Positions 8,484 through 17,210 of a stretch of DNA of 34,124 nt are shown in pieces. This DNA comes from Ceratorhiza oryzae-sativae (taxonomy: Eukaryota > Basidiomycota > Agaricomycetes > Cantharellales > Ceratobasidiaceae). The notes under the pieces were generated by a model. It made no database searches and was not told where the DNA came from. It was given only the letters and a program-made list of their open reading frames with translations. The position numbers and the translations under genes were made by a program. Within the stretch, counting starts at the first letter, position 1, and each line of letters begins with the position of its first letter. The stretch lies in contig JARWMV010000154.1 in NCBI GenBank assembly GCA_030998015.1, forward strand, positions 1 through 34,124. The letters are read 5' to 3'.

Positions 8484-8695
8484 TATGACCCGTGCACGCC
8501 TGCGAACGCCTTGGCTTAAGCCAAGGCGGCCCTGGCGTGCGCGCGGCGTCTGATTCCGAGGTACCCTGGAACTTAAAGTTCCAGGGTACCTCGCAATACC
8601 TCGCCGCGAACGCGGCCTCGATAACCATACCCACGGGTCAACAGCATGTATTTATATATAAATACAATGCTGGTTGACCCTAAGCGGGGGTATGA
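8484..8695 (+). mobile_element. Family B element copy 7 with TATGA duplication
   Basis: Core 8,489-8,690 between TATGA 8,484-8,488 and 8,691-8,695. Lies at the very 3' end of intron 3, next to nad5 exon 4. Short form. Confidence 0.88.
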
Positions 8696-9207
8696 TTTTA
8701 CCCTCGTCTGTAATCGTTTACAACACGACTTCAGACTCGGGCGCCGACCCTGCAAGCCAAGGAATTGTTCAACTCCGACTTGGGGTCGAGGCATAAATGG
8801 GACTATGTCTTTACCCATATAACAATTTTTATTCATTTTATTACGAATTGTAGATTACGGTTATTATGGGTATACTCGTGTAGTCTCTGGGGAACTTAAT
8901 TATTGGTCGGTTCCTGCTAATTGACCTATATTATATATTGAAATTATGACCCATAGTCGTTCAAAGACTTAGCGGGTATTCAAATATTAAGGTTATCCTA
9001 GCATACAGAGTAATTTTTCATAACCGTTACCGGTTAAGGCTGTTACCCTAAAATTTGTGGCATGTATTTTTTATAATATTTGTTTACTTTCCCCTACGAC
9101 CCGACGGATTTTTGACTTGTCCTCTTATCGTGATTTGGGAGGAGCTCTCCGCGCATGGGCCGCGCCTCTAATGATCTAAGCGCGGAGGGTTCCCTGTCGC
9201 AGCATGT

Positions 9208-9429
9208 CCGCGCGCGTTAGTTGCTGGTGGGACTTGTCCCACCAACCAACGTGAGCAATCGCAACCGTTTGCGATTGCTAGTGCGCGGCATAATATCGAT
9301 ATTTAGCCGCCGGCTGAAAATGACGAACGGTCGTCATTTTCTACGAGGGAATCTTTATGGGAGGTAGCCTGGACCATGAGACTCATGGTCAAGGCTACCT
9401 CATCTGAGGATTCCCTCTAACGCCGGCGG
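9208..9429 (+). mobile_element. Family A element copy 8 (222-bp form, forward)
   Basis: Sits between TGTCGCAGCATGT and ACATGCT, so it lies in the loop of another hairpin. The fuller version of that hairpin surrounds A copy 11. Confidence 0.9.
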
Positions 9430-9430
9430 A

Positions 9431-9556
9431 CATGCTACTGCGTTACCAAGCCTGTAAGGCCAACGTATTGGGAGGGCCATTACCCCCCCAAACAATGCAG
9501 CATAGCTGCATCAGTTTGGGGGGTCAATGGCGACATTGCAATTATTGGGGGTCTAC
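9431..9556. repeat. Family D composite hairpin
   Basis: CCTGTAAGGC/CCAACGTATTGGGAGG piece, then CCCCCCCAAAC..GTTTGGGGGG, then GGCGACATTGCAATTATTGG. Related composites lie at about 19,236-19,340 and 33,435-33,537. Confidence 0.75.
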
Positions 9557-9597
9557 AGGGAAATTAAGAATCTTTTTTAATATAGTCTTTCAACCAT

Positions 9598-9715
9598 ACC
9601 GTCGCGTTGGGACCGCCCGAATGGTTTCGGGCGTCCCCAACGCGGCCGGCGCGGCCGAGAGTGCATGATTTGGTGTCCCATTGATGGGACGCCAAATCTA
9701 CATGCATTCTCGAGT
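9598..9715. mobile_element. Family J element copy 2
   Basis: Simple 118-bp form without a nested D hairpin. Removal joins AAACTATC to ATGGTTGAAAG in frame (KLSWLKDY) with no duplication. Confidence 0.82.
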
Positions 9716-9820
9716 GATAGTTTAAACCGTTTTTTGAACTTAGAAGGTGCAGTGATTTTACCGTCTCGAACAGGGCCTGTAATATAAGTCTGGGTAAATC
9801 CCCGTGAAGGTTTTAAATCC

Positions 9821-9865
9821 TACCCCTGCCAAGACGTGCGCTAAAGCGCAGTTGCCCAGGCAGGG
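9821..9865. mobile_element. Family E element (45 bp) in the GIY-YIG gene
   Basis: TACCCCTGCC...GGCAGGG. The frame is the same on both sides (LLGI before, DLKPSRG after). Read in frame it contains two TAG triplets. Confidence 0.82.
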
Positions 9866-10021
9866 GTAATGCCTAATAAATCAGATAGCTCTGCTCGAGC
9901 TGCATTTGGATTATTATGGAAACGAACTAAATTGTTGTCTAAAGTATCTATTGAAACAACTGGCCAGTTTTTTTTATCCTGAATTTCTAGTAATGTTTCC
10001 CGATATGAAGGGTTACCCTGT

Positions 10022-10078
10022 CGTCAGCGTGTACAAGTACACGCTGCAATCAATTGTTGGGGGTCTACAGGGTACAAC
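10022..10078. repeat. GCGTGTACAAGTACACGC hairpin
   Basis: Inserted in the GIY-YIG frame with GGGGGTCTACAGGG next to it. The hairpin recurs near 29,838 and 31,392. Confidence 0.7.
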
Positions 10079-10127
10079 AAAGATATACCGTCAGGATTCC
10101 CCCTGCAATAGGTATTTGTTTTTCTTT

Positions 10128-10172
10128 CCCTGCCTAGGGAACTGCACTAAAGTGCACGTCCTGGCAGGGGTA
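10128..10172. mobile_element. Family E element (45 bp) in the GIY-YIG gene
   Basis: Frame is preserved: RYIN before, KEKQIPIAGG after. One in-frame TAG (10,134-10,136) lies inside the element. Confidence 0.85.
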
Positions 10173-10374
10173 ATTAATATAACGGTAGGCTTGCCAAGGG
10201 TTTAAGTTATTAGTTGTTGCAAACTCAGAAGCAGAGTGAAATTCCCCATAAAGTGTTTCTTTATCGTCTAAATATGCATGGATAACACCTTTAGGAATTT
10301 CTTCTAAGTTTATTCCGATAACAGGTAATAATTTCTCAAAAGAAGATAAGGGTGCTGAAGATGAAATTGATTGT

Positions 10375-10546
10375 CCGCGCGCGTTAGTTGCTGGTGGGAC
10401 TTGTCCCACCAACCAACGTAAGCAATCGCAACCGTTTGCGATTGCTAGTGCGCGGAATAATATCGATATTTAGCCGCCGGCTGAAAATGACGAACGGTCG
10501 TCATTTTCTACGAGGGAATCTTTCAGATTCCCTCTAACGCCGGCGG
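10375..10546 (+). mobile_element. Family A element copy 9 (forward)
   Basis: Loop variant TTTCA and a few substitutions (GTAAGCAATC, GCGGAATAAT). Interrupts GIY-YIG between LRIVD and SISSSAP. Confidence 0.9.
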
Positions 10547-10667
10547 ATCTACAATTCGAAGATGCAAATTAGGTTTCGGACATAAAACAAAGTGATTTAC
10601 TCTATTTCTATTCCATCTGATGTCATATTCTGTTAAACCTAACGCTGATTTAGCTTTATTAATAGAA

Positions 10668-10923
10668 TCATACCCCCGCTTAGGGTCAACCAGCATTGTA
10701 TTTATATATAAATACATGCTGTTGACCCGTGGGTATGGTTATCGAGGCCGCGTTCGCGGCGAGGTATTGCGAGGTACCCTGGAACTTTAAGTTCCAGGGT
10801 ACCTCGGAATCAGACGCCGCGCGCACGCCAGGGCCGCCTTGGCTTGATTATTGACCTTAAGGTCAATATGAGCCAAGCTTGCTTGGCTTAAGCCAAGGCG
10901 TTCGCAGGCGTGCACGGGTCATA
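10668..10923 (-). mobile_element. Family B element copy 8 (reverse), TCATA duplication
   Basis: Core 10,673-10,918 between TCATA copies. Deleting the core and one TCATA gives ACTTATGATTCT in the coding strand (Thr-Tyr-Asp-Ser), restoring the GIY-YIG frame exactly. Confidence 0.92.
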
Positions 10924-10980
10924 AGTATTAAATAAATTTCCTGCTATATCAAAAACAGAGATTGGGTGAGAATTGTTCCA

Positions 10981-11152
10981 CCGCGCGCGTTAGTTGCTGG
11001 TGGGACTTGTCCCACCAACCAACGTGAGCAATCGCAACCGTTTGCGATTGCTAGTGCGCGGCATAATATCGATATTTAGCCGCCGGCTGAAAATGACGAA
11101 CGGTCGTCATTTTCTACGAGGGAATCTTTCAGATTCCCTCTAACGCCGGCGG
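10981..11152 (+). mobile_element. Family A element copy 10 (forward)
   Basis: Loop variant TTTCA. Interrupts GIY-YIG between EEYN(P) and WNNSHP. Frame requires about 7 lost bases. Confidence 0.9.
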
Positions 11153-11365
11153 GGATTGTATTCTTCAATGTCAATAGCTGCAAAAGTAAAACTTACTGAA
11201 ACTTTAGGATCATTAATTTCAGGATTTAGATGTGAAATTATACTCTGTTCTAACAATCTAACATGAAACTCTGAAAAGCAGTTCAATATGAACATAGATT
11301 TGGCGTCTAATTTTATTTGCGGGTTTAACTCAATAAATAAATTTAGGTAATTTGGTGTTTTAAAT

Positions 11366-11556
11366 ACCGTCGCGTTGGGACCGCCCGAATGGTTTCCAAA
11401 AACACCTCCAAACATGTGCAGCTACGCTGCATTGTTTGGGGGTGGTTTTGGAGGTATAAAGCGCATTTCGGGCGTCCCCAGCGCGGCCGGCGCGGCCGAG
11501 AGTGCATGATTTGGTGTCCCATTGATGGGACGCCAAATCTACATGCATTCTCGAGT
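11366..11556. mobile_element. Family J element copy 3 (with nested D hairpin)
   Basis: Same internal order as copy 1. Removal joins CCTGC to ATTTAAAACA in frame (LPAFKTPNYL), with no duplication. Confidence 0.82.
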
Positions 11557-12128
11557 GCAGGTAAGAAATAATAATTATCAAAGCCTCCACCAGTTGTTCG
11601 CATTTCGTTTAATAAACCTTGTCTACCGTAAGTCCAAGAATGTATGTAATTATGAAGTCTACTTACAGGATTAATAGTTGATCCAACATAGCGTCTTAGA
11701 CTATCTTTATTAATAAAGAAATAAATATAACTACTATCTAGATCATCAAAAGCAATTTCAGGAGTTCTTAATTTAGCACAATCTTTTAAATTACTGTTAG
11801 ACAACATTGAATCTAAAGAAGTTAATGAAGAACATACTCCAGTGTGTTCTTTAGCTAAAAATCCCATTTTTAACAAGTGTAAACAATGATTGTTAATAAA
11901 TAATTTAACTAGGCTGTCTTCAGGAAGCCAAGAAAAAAACTGTATTAAAGCGTTTTGAGCATTTACACCAGCAGATGTAATTCTCCAAGGGATAAACCCT
12001 TCACTTTTATCGTGGGGTTTTACAGGCACCAAAGAACAAAGAAAAATCCCATCTAAGGGAGATTGTAAAACTAATGACGACAAAGGCGCCATTAGAAACA
12101 ATAACAGAAATAAATAAATTTTTAGCAT

Positions 12129-12784
12129 TTGTTAATTAATAATAGGATAAGATACGGTAACACAATATTGAAGTTATTTATTTTTGGCAAGTAAAGAAAA
12201 AGCAAAAATAAATAAGATTTGGTTGTACGTCAGCAAACTCTGTGGCCTTGATAAGCCCGAGCGCAATCTTCGATCGCGCTAACGAGTTTGAAGATGGGAT
12301 TCCTGGCACTAAGATCGCCGTACTTAGTACGGGCTTTACTGCCCGCGCTGAGCCAACTTTCACAGTCTTATCATTGATCGACCCGTCGGATTTTGGACTC
12401 TGATTCCGAGGTAGCCTGGAACCTCTGGGGTCCAGGCTACCTCGCAATACCTTGTGCTGGTCTGTCTCCATGCAAGATTTATAAAATCTTGCTGGACCTT
12501 AGACCAGCATCAGTCCAAATTTCACAATATCAGGGGGCATACGGTGGGATAATTGACGGAAGTTGATCTGGTCAGACCAACTGACTTTTTTGCAGACGTC
12601 AATTTCCCGTCGGCTAAAATCCTAGGCTATACTGAAAGTATACCTAGGATTTCGGCAGGGTAAAGTACCAGAATAAATCGTCCTGGCCAGAGATCTCAGG
12701 CGAAGCGATTTTGGGTTAAGAAATGTCAACAACATTTCTATACACGGGGTTAATAGCAATTTATTTTTCGCTAAATTTAGGAAT
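12129..12784. other. Intron 3 spacer with hairpins, no gene recognised
   Basis: Contains the GAGGTAGCC hairpin (12,408-12,443), the ATTTATAAAT hairpin (12,471-12,498) and a CCTAGG palindrome (about 12,618-12,655). A segment at about 12,552-12,612 recurs inverted at about 27,255-27,315. Confidence 0.5.
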
Positions 12785-13040
12785 TATGACCCGTGCACGC
12801 CTGCGAACGCCTTGGCTTAAGCCAAGCAAGCTTGGCTCATATTGACCTTAAGGTCAATAATCAAGCCAAGGCGGCCCTGGCGTGCGCGCGGCGTCTGATT
12901 CCGAGGTACCCTGGAACTGAAAGTTCCAGGGTACCTCGCAATACCTCGCCGCGAACGCGGCCTCGATAACCATACCCACGGGTCAACAGCATGTATTTAT
13001 ATATAAATACAATGCTGGTTGACCCTAAGCGGGGGTATGA
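12785..13040 (+). mobile_element. Family B element copy 9, TATGA duplication
   Basis: Core 12,790-13,035, long form, TATGA at both ends. Confidence 0.88.
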
Positions 13041-13096
13041 TTAAATCCAAAAATCTGCTTCTTTTATGGGAATTTTGGTTCCGTGTCGCAGCATGT

Positions 13097-13268
13097 CCGC
13101 CGGCGTTAGAGGGAATCCTAAAGATTCCCTCGTAGAAAATGACGACCGTTCGTCATTTTCAGCCGGCGGCTAAATATCGATATTATGCCGCGCACTAGCA
13201 ATCGCAAACGGTTGCGATTGCTCACGTTGGTTGGTGGGACAAGTCCCACCAGCAACTAACGCGCGCGG
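13097..13268 (-). mobile_element. Family A element copy 11 (reverse)
   Basis: Lies exactly in the loop of an outer hairpin: TGTCGCAGCATGT before and ACATGCTGCGACA after. Confidence 0.92.
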
Positions 13269-13790
13269 ACATGCTGCGACAGGGTTCCGGAACGCCCCTC
13301 AAATAATAATCCTAGAAGGGGTTAAAGGCGAAAGTTTGTTTCTTTAACCTCTTCTTAAAAAAAATAGCAATTATTTTTTTCCCTTGTGCCAATAGCCTAC
13401 GTAAGAAAGCTGAGACACATTTTGTGACCATTGAAGGTCCGTATTAATCCTAAAAATATAATTTCAAATGCATAGTATCAAGTATTCCGAACCCTGCCAG
13501 AGTGTACGGGCTAAGAAAAAAAACGGTTAATAATAGATGGAGATAAACAACCTCCTGCACTCAAGTGTATATGAGTCGCAAATTGGGTTAGTGTACGCAG
13601 ACTCTAGTTTTAAAAGATTCTTAATTTATAAATAATCCCTGCCTGGACCCAATAACAGGTGGGAGGGTATCCACCCTTCCCACCTGTGAAAGGGATGGGC
13701 AACTGCGTCTTTGCTCGAGTCAGAGGACGAATTTGGGTGGCGCAAGTCTTGGCATGGGTAGTAAACAAATATTGTAATTTAATTTTCGGT
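13269..13790 (-). other. 5' part of nad5 intron 3 with an interrupted E element
   Basis: No ORF recognised. At 13,640-13,762 an E element (CCCTGCCTGG...GGCAACTGCG...AAGTCTTGGCATGGGTA) is split by at least one hairpin (GGTGGGAGGGTATCCACCC), so even the 45-bp element is a target. Confidence 0.55.
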
Positions 13791-14123
13791 AGCAGCATGC
13801 AGTAAAGCAGAAACAGGTGTTGGACCTTCCATTGAATGAGGTAACCAAGTATTAAGACCTAGTTGGGCTGATTTTCCCATAGCAGCAAATAATAACAATA
13901 AACCTATTATTGTTATAGCTGTTTCATTCATATATGGTGCAATACTGAATACTGTGGCATAATCAATATTTCCAAATAGCCAGAATATAGCAAAGAACCC
14001 AATACTTAAGAACATATCACCAACTCTATTCATAGTTAAAGCCAATATAGCAGACTTATTAGCTTGAATTCTGGTAAACCAGAAGTTAATCAGTAAGTAT
14101 GAAGATATACCAATACCCTCCCA
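13791..14123 (-). CDS. nad5: NADH dehydrogenase subunit 5, exon 3
   Basis: 111 codons from [20 protein letters not shown] through [79 protein letters not shown] to A. Holds the ND5/NuoL signature around WEGIG, the E of [10 protein letters not shown] and the GKSAQ lysine. The 5' border is clean (exon 2 GGT; intron ends ...CCCG; exon TGGGAG). The 3' border is ambiguous by one base. Free of hairpin elements. Confidence 0.94.
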
Positions 14124-14402
14124 CGGGAAATAGCGGACCTTAATCTTTATTCATTTAATTTTTCTAACATGGAAAAATAAACTCCCCGGTTATCGGCTGA
14201 AATCTTAGGTGTAACTCCCAACCACAAGGGGAGGGGTTGCAAGCCTAAGGAGTATAGGCTTGTTTCCATGCAAGATTTATAAAATCTTGCTGGACCTGCA
14301 TTAGGGTCATTGGTTGAGGGACCTGTGCAATGAAATCAAATTTCTTAAGAAGAAGGTAGTTAAATTAACGATGAAGATATTTTATATAGCATTGATGAAT
14401 GC

Positions 14403-14624
14403 CCGCCGGCGTTAGAGGGAATCCTCAGATGAGGTAGCCTTGACCATGAGTCTCATGGTCCAGGCTACCTCCCATAAAGATTCCCTCGTAGAAAATGACG
14501 ACCGTTCGTCATTTTCAGCCGGCGGCTAAATATCGATATTATGCCGCGCACTAGCAATCGCAAACGGTTGCGATTGCTCACGTTGGTTGGTGGGACAAGT
14601 CCCACCAGCAACTAACGCGCGCGG
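14403..14624 (-). mobile_element. Family A element copy 12 (222-bp form, reverse)
   Basis: Splits IVTP from HSSMLYK. Only C and G remain where three codons (P, Y, M by alignment) belong, i.e. 7 bases replaced. Confidence 0.9.
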
Positions 14625-14767
14625 GAGTTACAATAGCTCGAAGAATAGGTTGTTGTTTTACAGGAATACATATTAACCACTGATTTTCCCGTTTTAGTAT
14701 TAATCGGGTTTCTATATTAAAATTACCCAATAATGATTTTTGTAGAAGTTTAACTTCTTCCAATGTG

Positions 14768-15023
14768 TATGACCCGTGCACGCCTGCGAACGCCTTGGCT
14801 TAAGCCAAGCAAGCTTGGCTCATATTGACCTTAAGGTCAATAATCAAGCCAAGGCGGCCCTGGCGTGCGCGCGGCGTCTGATTCCGAGGTACCCTGGAAC
14901 TGAAAGTTCCAGGGTACCTCGCAATACCTCGCCGCGAACGCGGCCTCGATAACCATACCCACGGGTCAACAGCATGTATTTATATATAAATACAATGCTG
15001 GTTGACCCTAAGCGGGGGTATGA
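14768..15023 (+). mobile_element. Family B element copy 10, TATGA duplication
   Basis: Core 14,773-15,018, long form. Sits at the boundary between the NUMOD segment and the LAGLIDADG C-part. Confidence 0.88.
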
Positions 15024-15160
15024 AATATTTATTTCTAAAAGGTTTTCCCTTAAACTTATTTTTATCGTGGTATTTTATAGTTGTATGATGACAGTTTAAA
15101 GCTTCAGCAGCTTGCCGTGTAGAATCATATACAATTACAGTATTTTTTTCAATATCTGTA

Positions 15161-15200
15161 ACTCCGCTCCCTGGATCTCTAGAGATCCAGGAGGCGGACT
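15161..15200. mobile_element. Family G element copy 1 (34 bp, ACT duplication)
   Basis: CCGCTCCCTGGATCTC/GAGATCCAGGAGGCGG hairpin, core 15,164-15,197, flanked by ACT twice. Removing core plus one ACT restores NKVTDIEKN. Confidence 0.87.
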
Positions 15201-15827
15201 TTGTTACCTTTTTCAAAATTTAGTTTAGAAAGATGCGCTCTAATTTTAGATAAAGACTCTTCGCTATGCTTAAACCCTAAGGATGAGCAAGCTTTTTTTA
15301 AAACCCCAAATTGGGGGTGTAGATTTGCCTGCGCAAATCACCCCCAATTTAGAAGTCCTCAGCGCTTAGGCCGCGCCTAAAGGCGCGATCAGAGAGTTGG
15401 AGGAAGCATGATTAGGAAAAGATTGCTCGAATCTAACTCGACTATTGTGTGATGATTTTATTCGTTCAACACGAGAATCTCCGAGAAGAGTCCCTATTAA
15501 AATATCACGAAATTGTTGCACGTACGTGCAACAACTTCACCCTTGAGGCGCCTGATTCCGAGGTAGCCTGGAACCTCTGGGGTCCAGGCTACCTCGCAAT
15601 ACCTCGGCAGTAATTTCCTTGAGGCGGAGCTGCGATCGTAGGCGGGCACGGGTCAGTTTGTTCAGAACTGAGATCAACTTCTAATTTTAATGGAGTTGTT
15701 TGTCGAGGTTTTCCGTATTCAGAACCTTTTTTCCTGCATAAAGTAAAATAGGACTAGTTAAAAAAGATTCCTGTAAAGTTTCACCGTTATAATTTTCGAG
15801 AAATGATAGCAATAGACCCCCAATGCG

Positions 15828-15900
15828 TTGCAGCGTATTGGGGGGCTATTGCCCCCCCAAACAATGCAGCGTAGCTGCATTTGTTTGGGGGGTCAATAGT
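15828..15900. repeat. Family D composite hairpin
   Basis: Flanked by CAATAG on both sides (about 15,813 and 15,894). CCCCCCCAAACAATGCAGC / GCTGC..GTTTGGGGGG core. Simple or composite D copies also lie near 1,790, 6,472, 11,405, 18,017, 21,590, 21,951, 24,838, 24,997, 26,955, 29,292, 30,021, 31,172, 33,029 and 33,222. Confidence 0.75.
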
Positions 15901-16152
15901 GAAAATATAATATTCTCATCCCGCTTTATAAGACTAAATTTATTTAGTTTAGGACTATATCTTTAAATTGATGAAACAATTCGCACCACGTATAGCCTCT
16001 GAGGATCCGCTTATTATTTAAAATAGGATTTCCTGCTGATTATCCAATCTTTGGAATTATTTTGGTTAAATAATTCAAAAGCTCTAAGGAGTTTCCAGCA
16101 TATAGTGGTGTACATAATGTGTTTAGTAACACATTTAGGCCGGGAGTAATTG

Positions 16153-16245
16153 ACCGATAAACATAGTTAGGTATGAATCTCCTGCTACTAGAACAAGCAT
16201 AAAGAAAGTGAATAATGATAAGTATGAAAAGAATCTTTGGTTGTG
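16153..16245 (-). CDS. nad5: NADH dehydrogenase subunit 5, exon 2
   Basis: A 31-codon exon lost in any long-ORF scan: [20 protein letters not shown] then [11 protein letters not shown]. It bridges SYMGEDP of exon 1 and WEGIG of exon 3 without missing or extra residues against the family. Both borders obey group I rules (exon 1 ends CCT, intron 1 ends ...CAATG; exon 2 ends GGT, intron 2 ends G). No repeat inside. Confidence 0.94.
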
Positions 16246-16444
16246 CATTGAGGTCAAATTTATCATACAATTAAATATTTATTATAACTCTCTTCCTGTG
16301 TTCATCCCTGATTTTATTTTTATTATGGAATTTAAACCTTCAGTCGTAAGATGGGATCCCTCATTCATCAATTTAGCGATTTTACACCAGTCCAAATAAT
16401 CTAATAATTTTACACCAAGCAAAGGGTTATTTTCAAAAAAAGGT

Positions 16445-16616
16445 CCGCGCGCGTTAGTTGCTGGTGGGACTTGTCCCACCAACCAACGTGAGCAATCGCA
16501 ACCGTTTGCGATTGCTAGTGCGCGGCATAATATCGATATTTAGCCGCCGGCTGAAAATGACGAACGGTCGTCATTTTCTACGAGGGAATCTTTAGGATTC
16601 CCTCTAACGCCGGCGG
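16445..16616 (+). mobile_element. Family A element copy 13 (forward), abutting B copy 11
   Basis: Placed two bases from the B core, inside the B target duplication (GGT|A|GACCC). The same arrangement recurs at 28,769 and 33,606. Confidence 0.9.
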
Positions 16617-16873
16617 GACCCGTGCACGCCTGCGAACTGCCGCCTTGGCTTAAGCCAAGCAAGCTTGGCTCATATTGACCTTAAGGTCAATAATCAAGCC
16701 AAGGCGGCCCTGGCGTGCGCGCGGCGTCTGATTCCGAGGTACCCTGGAACTGAAAGTTCCAGGGTACCTCGCAATACCTCGCCGCGAACGCGGCCTCGAT
16801 AACCATACCCACGGGTCAACAGCATGTATTTATATATAAATACAATGCTGGTTGACCCTAAGCGGGGGTATGA
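16617..16873 (+). mobile_element. Family B element copy 11
   Basis: Core 16,619-16,868, long form. Right-hand TATGA intact; the left copy is disrupted by A copy 13. Interrupts the HE at ITNI|PFFE. Confidence 0.88.
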
Positions 16874-17210
16874 TATTGGTTATATCTGAAAATTTAGTAA
16901 TAGTTAAAACCACTGCTGCCTTTCCTGAATATTGTGTTACACTACCTGAACCCAGGTATTTACTTAAACACTCCAATAAATTTTTATCTCTATCGTGCTG
17001 GGTTACTCTAAATCTTAATTGTATTCTATGCCCAATTGGATTTGATGGTCGTTCATAAATTCTTACATCAAAACTTACATCAACAGATACAAAGCCTGAA
17101 ACCCAATTAGAATCAGGAATTTCTTCAGTATTAATAACTGGTCTTTCAACAGGAGCATAGTCTTTAAACTCAGATTTTAAGGAATCCGATAACCCTAAAT
17201 TCATTGAGGC

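Larger units (their letters stand above)
9564..12128 (-). pseudogene. GIY-YIG homing endonuclease of nad5 intron 3, interrupted about eight times
   Basis: Starts MLKIYLFLLLFL at 12,128 (hydrophobic N-terminus). Core: SYIYFFINKDSLRRYVGST with SRLHNYIHSWTYGRQGLL, i.e. GIY-like YIYFF, YVG and Arg helix. Then FKTPNYLNLFIELNPQIKLD, LEQSIISHLNPEIN, WNNSHPISVFDIAGNLFNTY, DSINKAKSALGLTEYDI (a NUMOD1-like DNA-binding repeat), LNPWQAYRYIN, KEKQIPIAGGILTVYL, NPSYRETLLEIQDKKNWPVV, ARAELSDLLGI, DLKPSRGFTQTYITGPVRDG and FKLSWLKDYIKKDS, ending TAA at 9,564. Interruptions in order: J3, A10, B8, A9, E (10,128), a GTGTACAAGTACAC hairpin, E (9,821), J2. Removing J2, J3, B8 (with one target copy) and both E elements rejoins the frame exactly. 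It would then be a protein of about 600 residues. Confidence 0.87.
8473..13790 (-). other. nad5 group I intron 3
   Basis: 5,318 bp between LLHAA(T) and (T)LVTAG. R motif CCAGAGACTACACG is at 8,879-8,893 and S motif AAGACATAGTCCC at 8,799-8,810 (minus strand), near the 3' end. The HE gene therefore lies upstream of the R/S pair. Encodes a GIY-YIG endonuclease remnant (9,564-12,128). Confidence 0.8.
14360..15815 (-). pseudogene. Mosaic homing endonuclease in nad5 intron 2 (LAGLIDADG type 2 with NUMOD segment)
   Basis: Right to left: KPRQTTPLKLEVDLSSEQ, a hairpin block (about 15,535-15,655), then FRDILIGTLLGDSRVERIKS and SHNSRVRFEQSFPNHAS (LAGLIDADG type 2 N-part). After an F+K hairpin pair, LKKACSSLGFKHSEESLSKI with RAHLSKLNFEKGNKV (NUMOD3-like) and VTDIEKNTVIVYDSTRQAAE with ALNCHHTTIKYHDK (NUMOD1-like, usual in GIY-YIG C-termini). 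After B copy 10, TLEEVKLLQKSLLGNFNIET and ILRAIVTP. After A copy 12, HSSMLYKISSSLI-stop (LAGLIDADG C-part). The order suggests a GIY-YIG tail was spliced into a LAGLIDADG gene. Confidence 0.78.
14124..16152 (-). other. nad5 group IB intron 2
   Basis: 2,029 bp between MFIG and WEGIG. Core on the minus strand: P motif GCTGGAAACTCC (16,090-16,101), Q-like ATCAGCAGGA (about 16,029-16,038), R-like TCCTCAGAGGCTATACG (15,989-16,005) and S motif AAAGATATAGTCC (15,952-15,964). A mosaic HE gene lies downstream of S. Confidence 0.85.

Noticed and set aside
9821..10172. TAG read as leucine (code 16), which would open the E inserts in the GIY-YIG gene
   Set aside because: No TAG occurs in the nad4L or nad5 exons to support reassignment, and the third E insert has an in-frame TAA. 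Standard or code 4 reading is sufficient.
8472..13791. Intron 3 as the nad5-717 intron known from corals and anemones
   Set aside because: That intron splits the gene between MEG and PTPVSALLH. Here [14 protein letters not shown] is continuous and the intron lies about 12 codons later.
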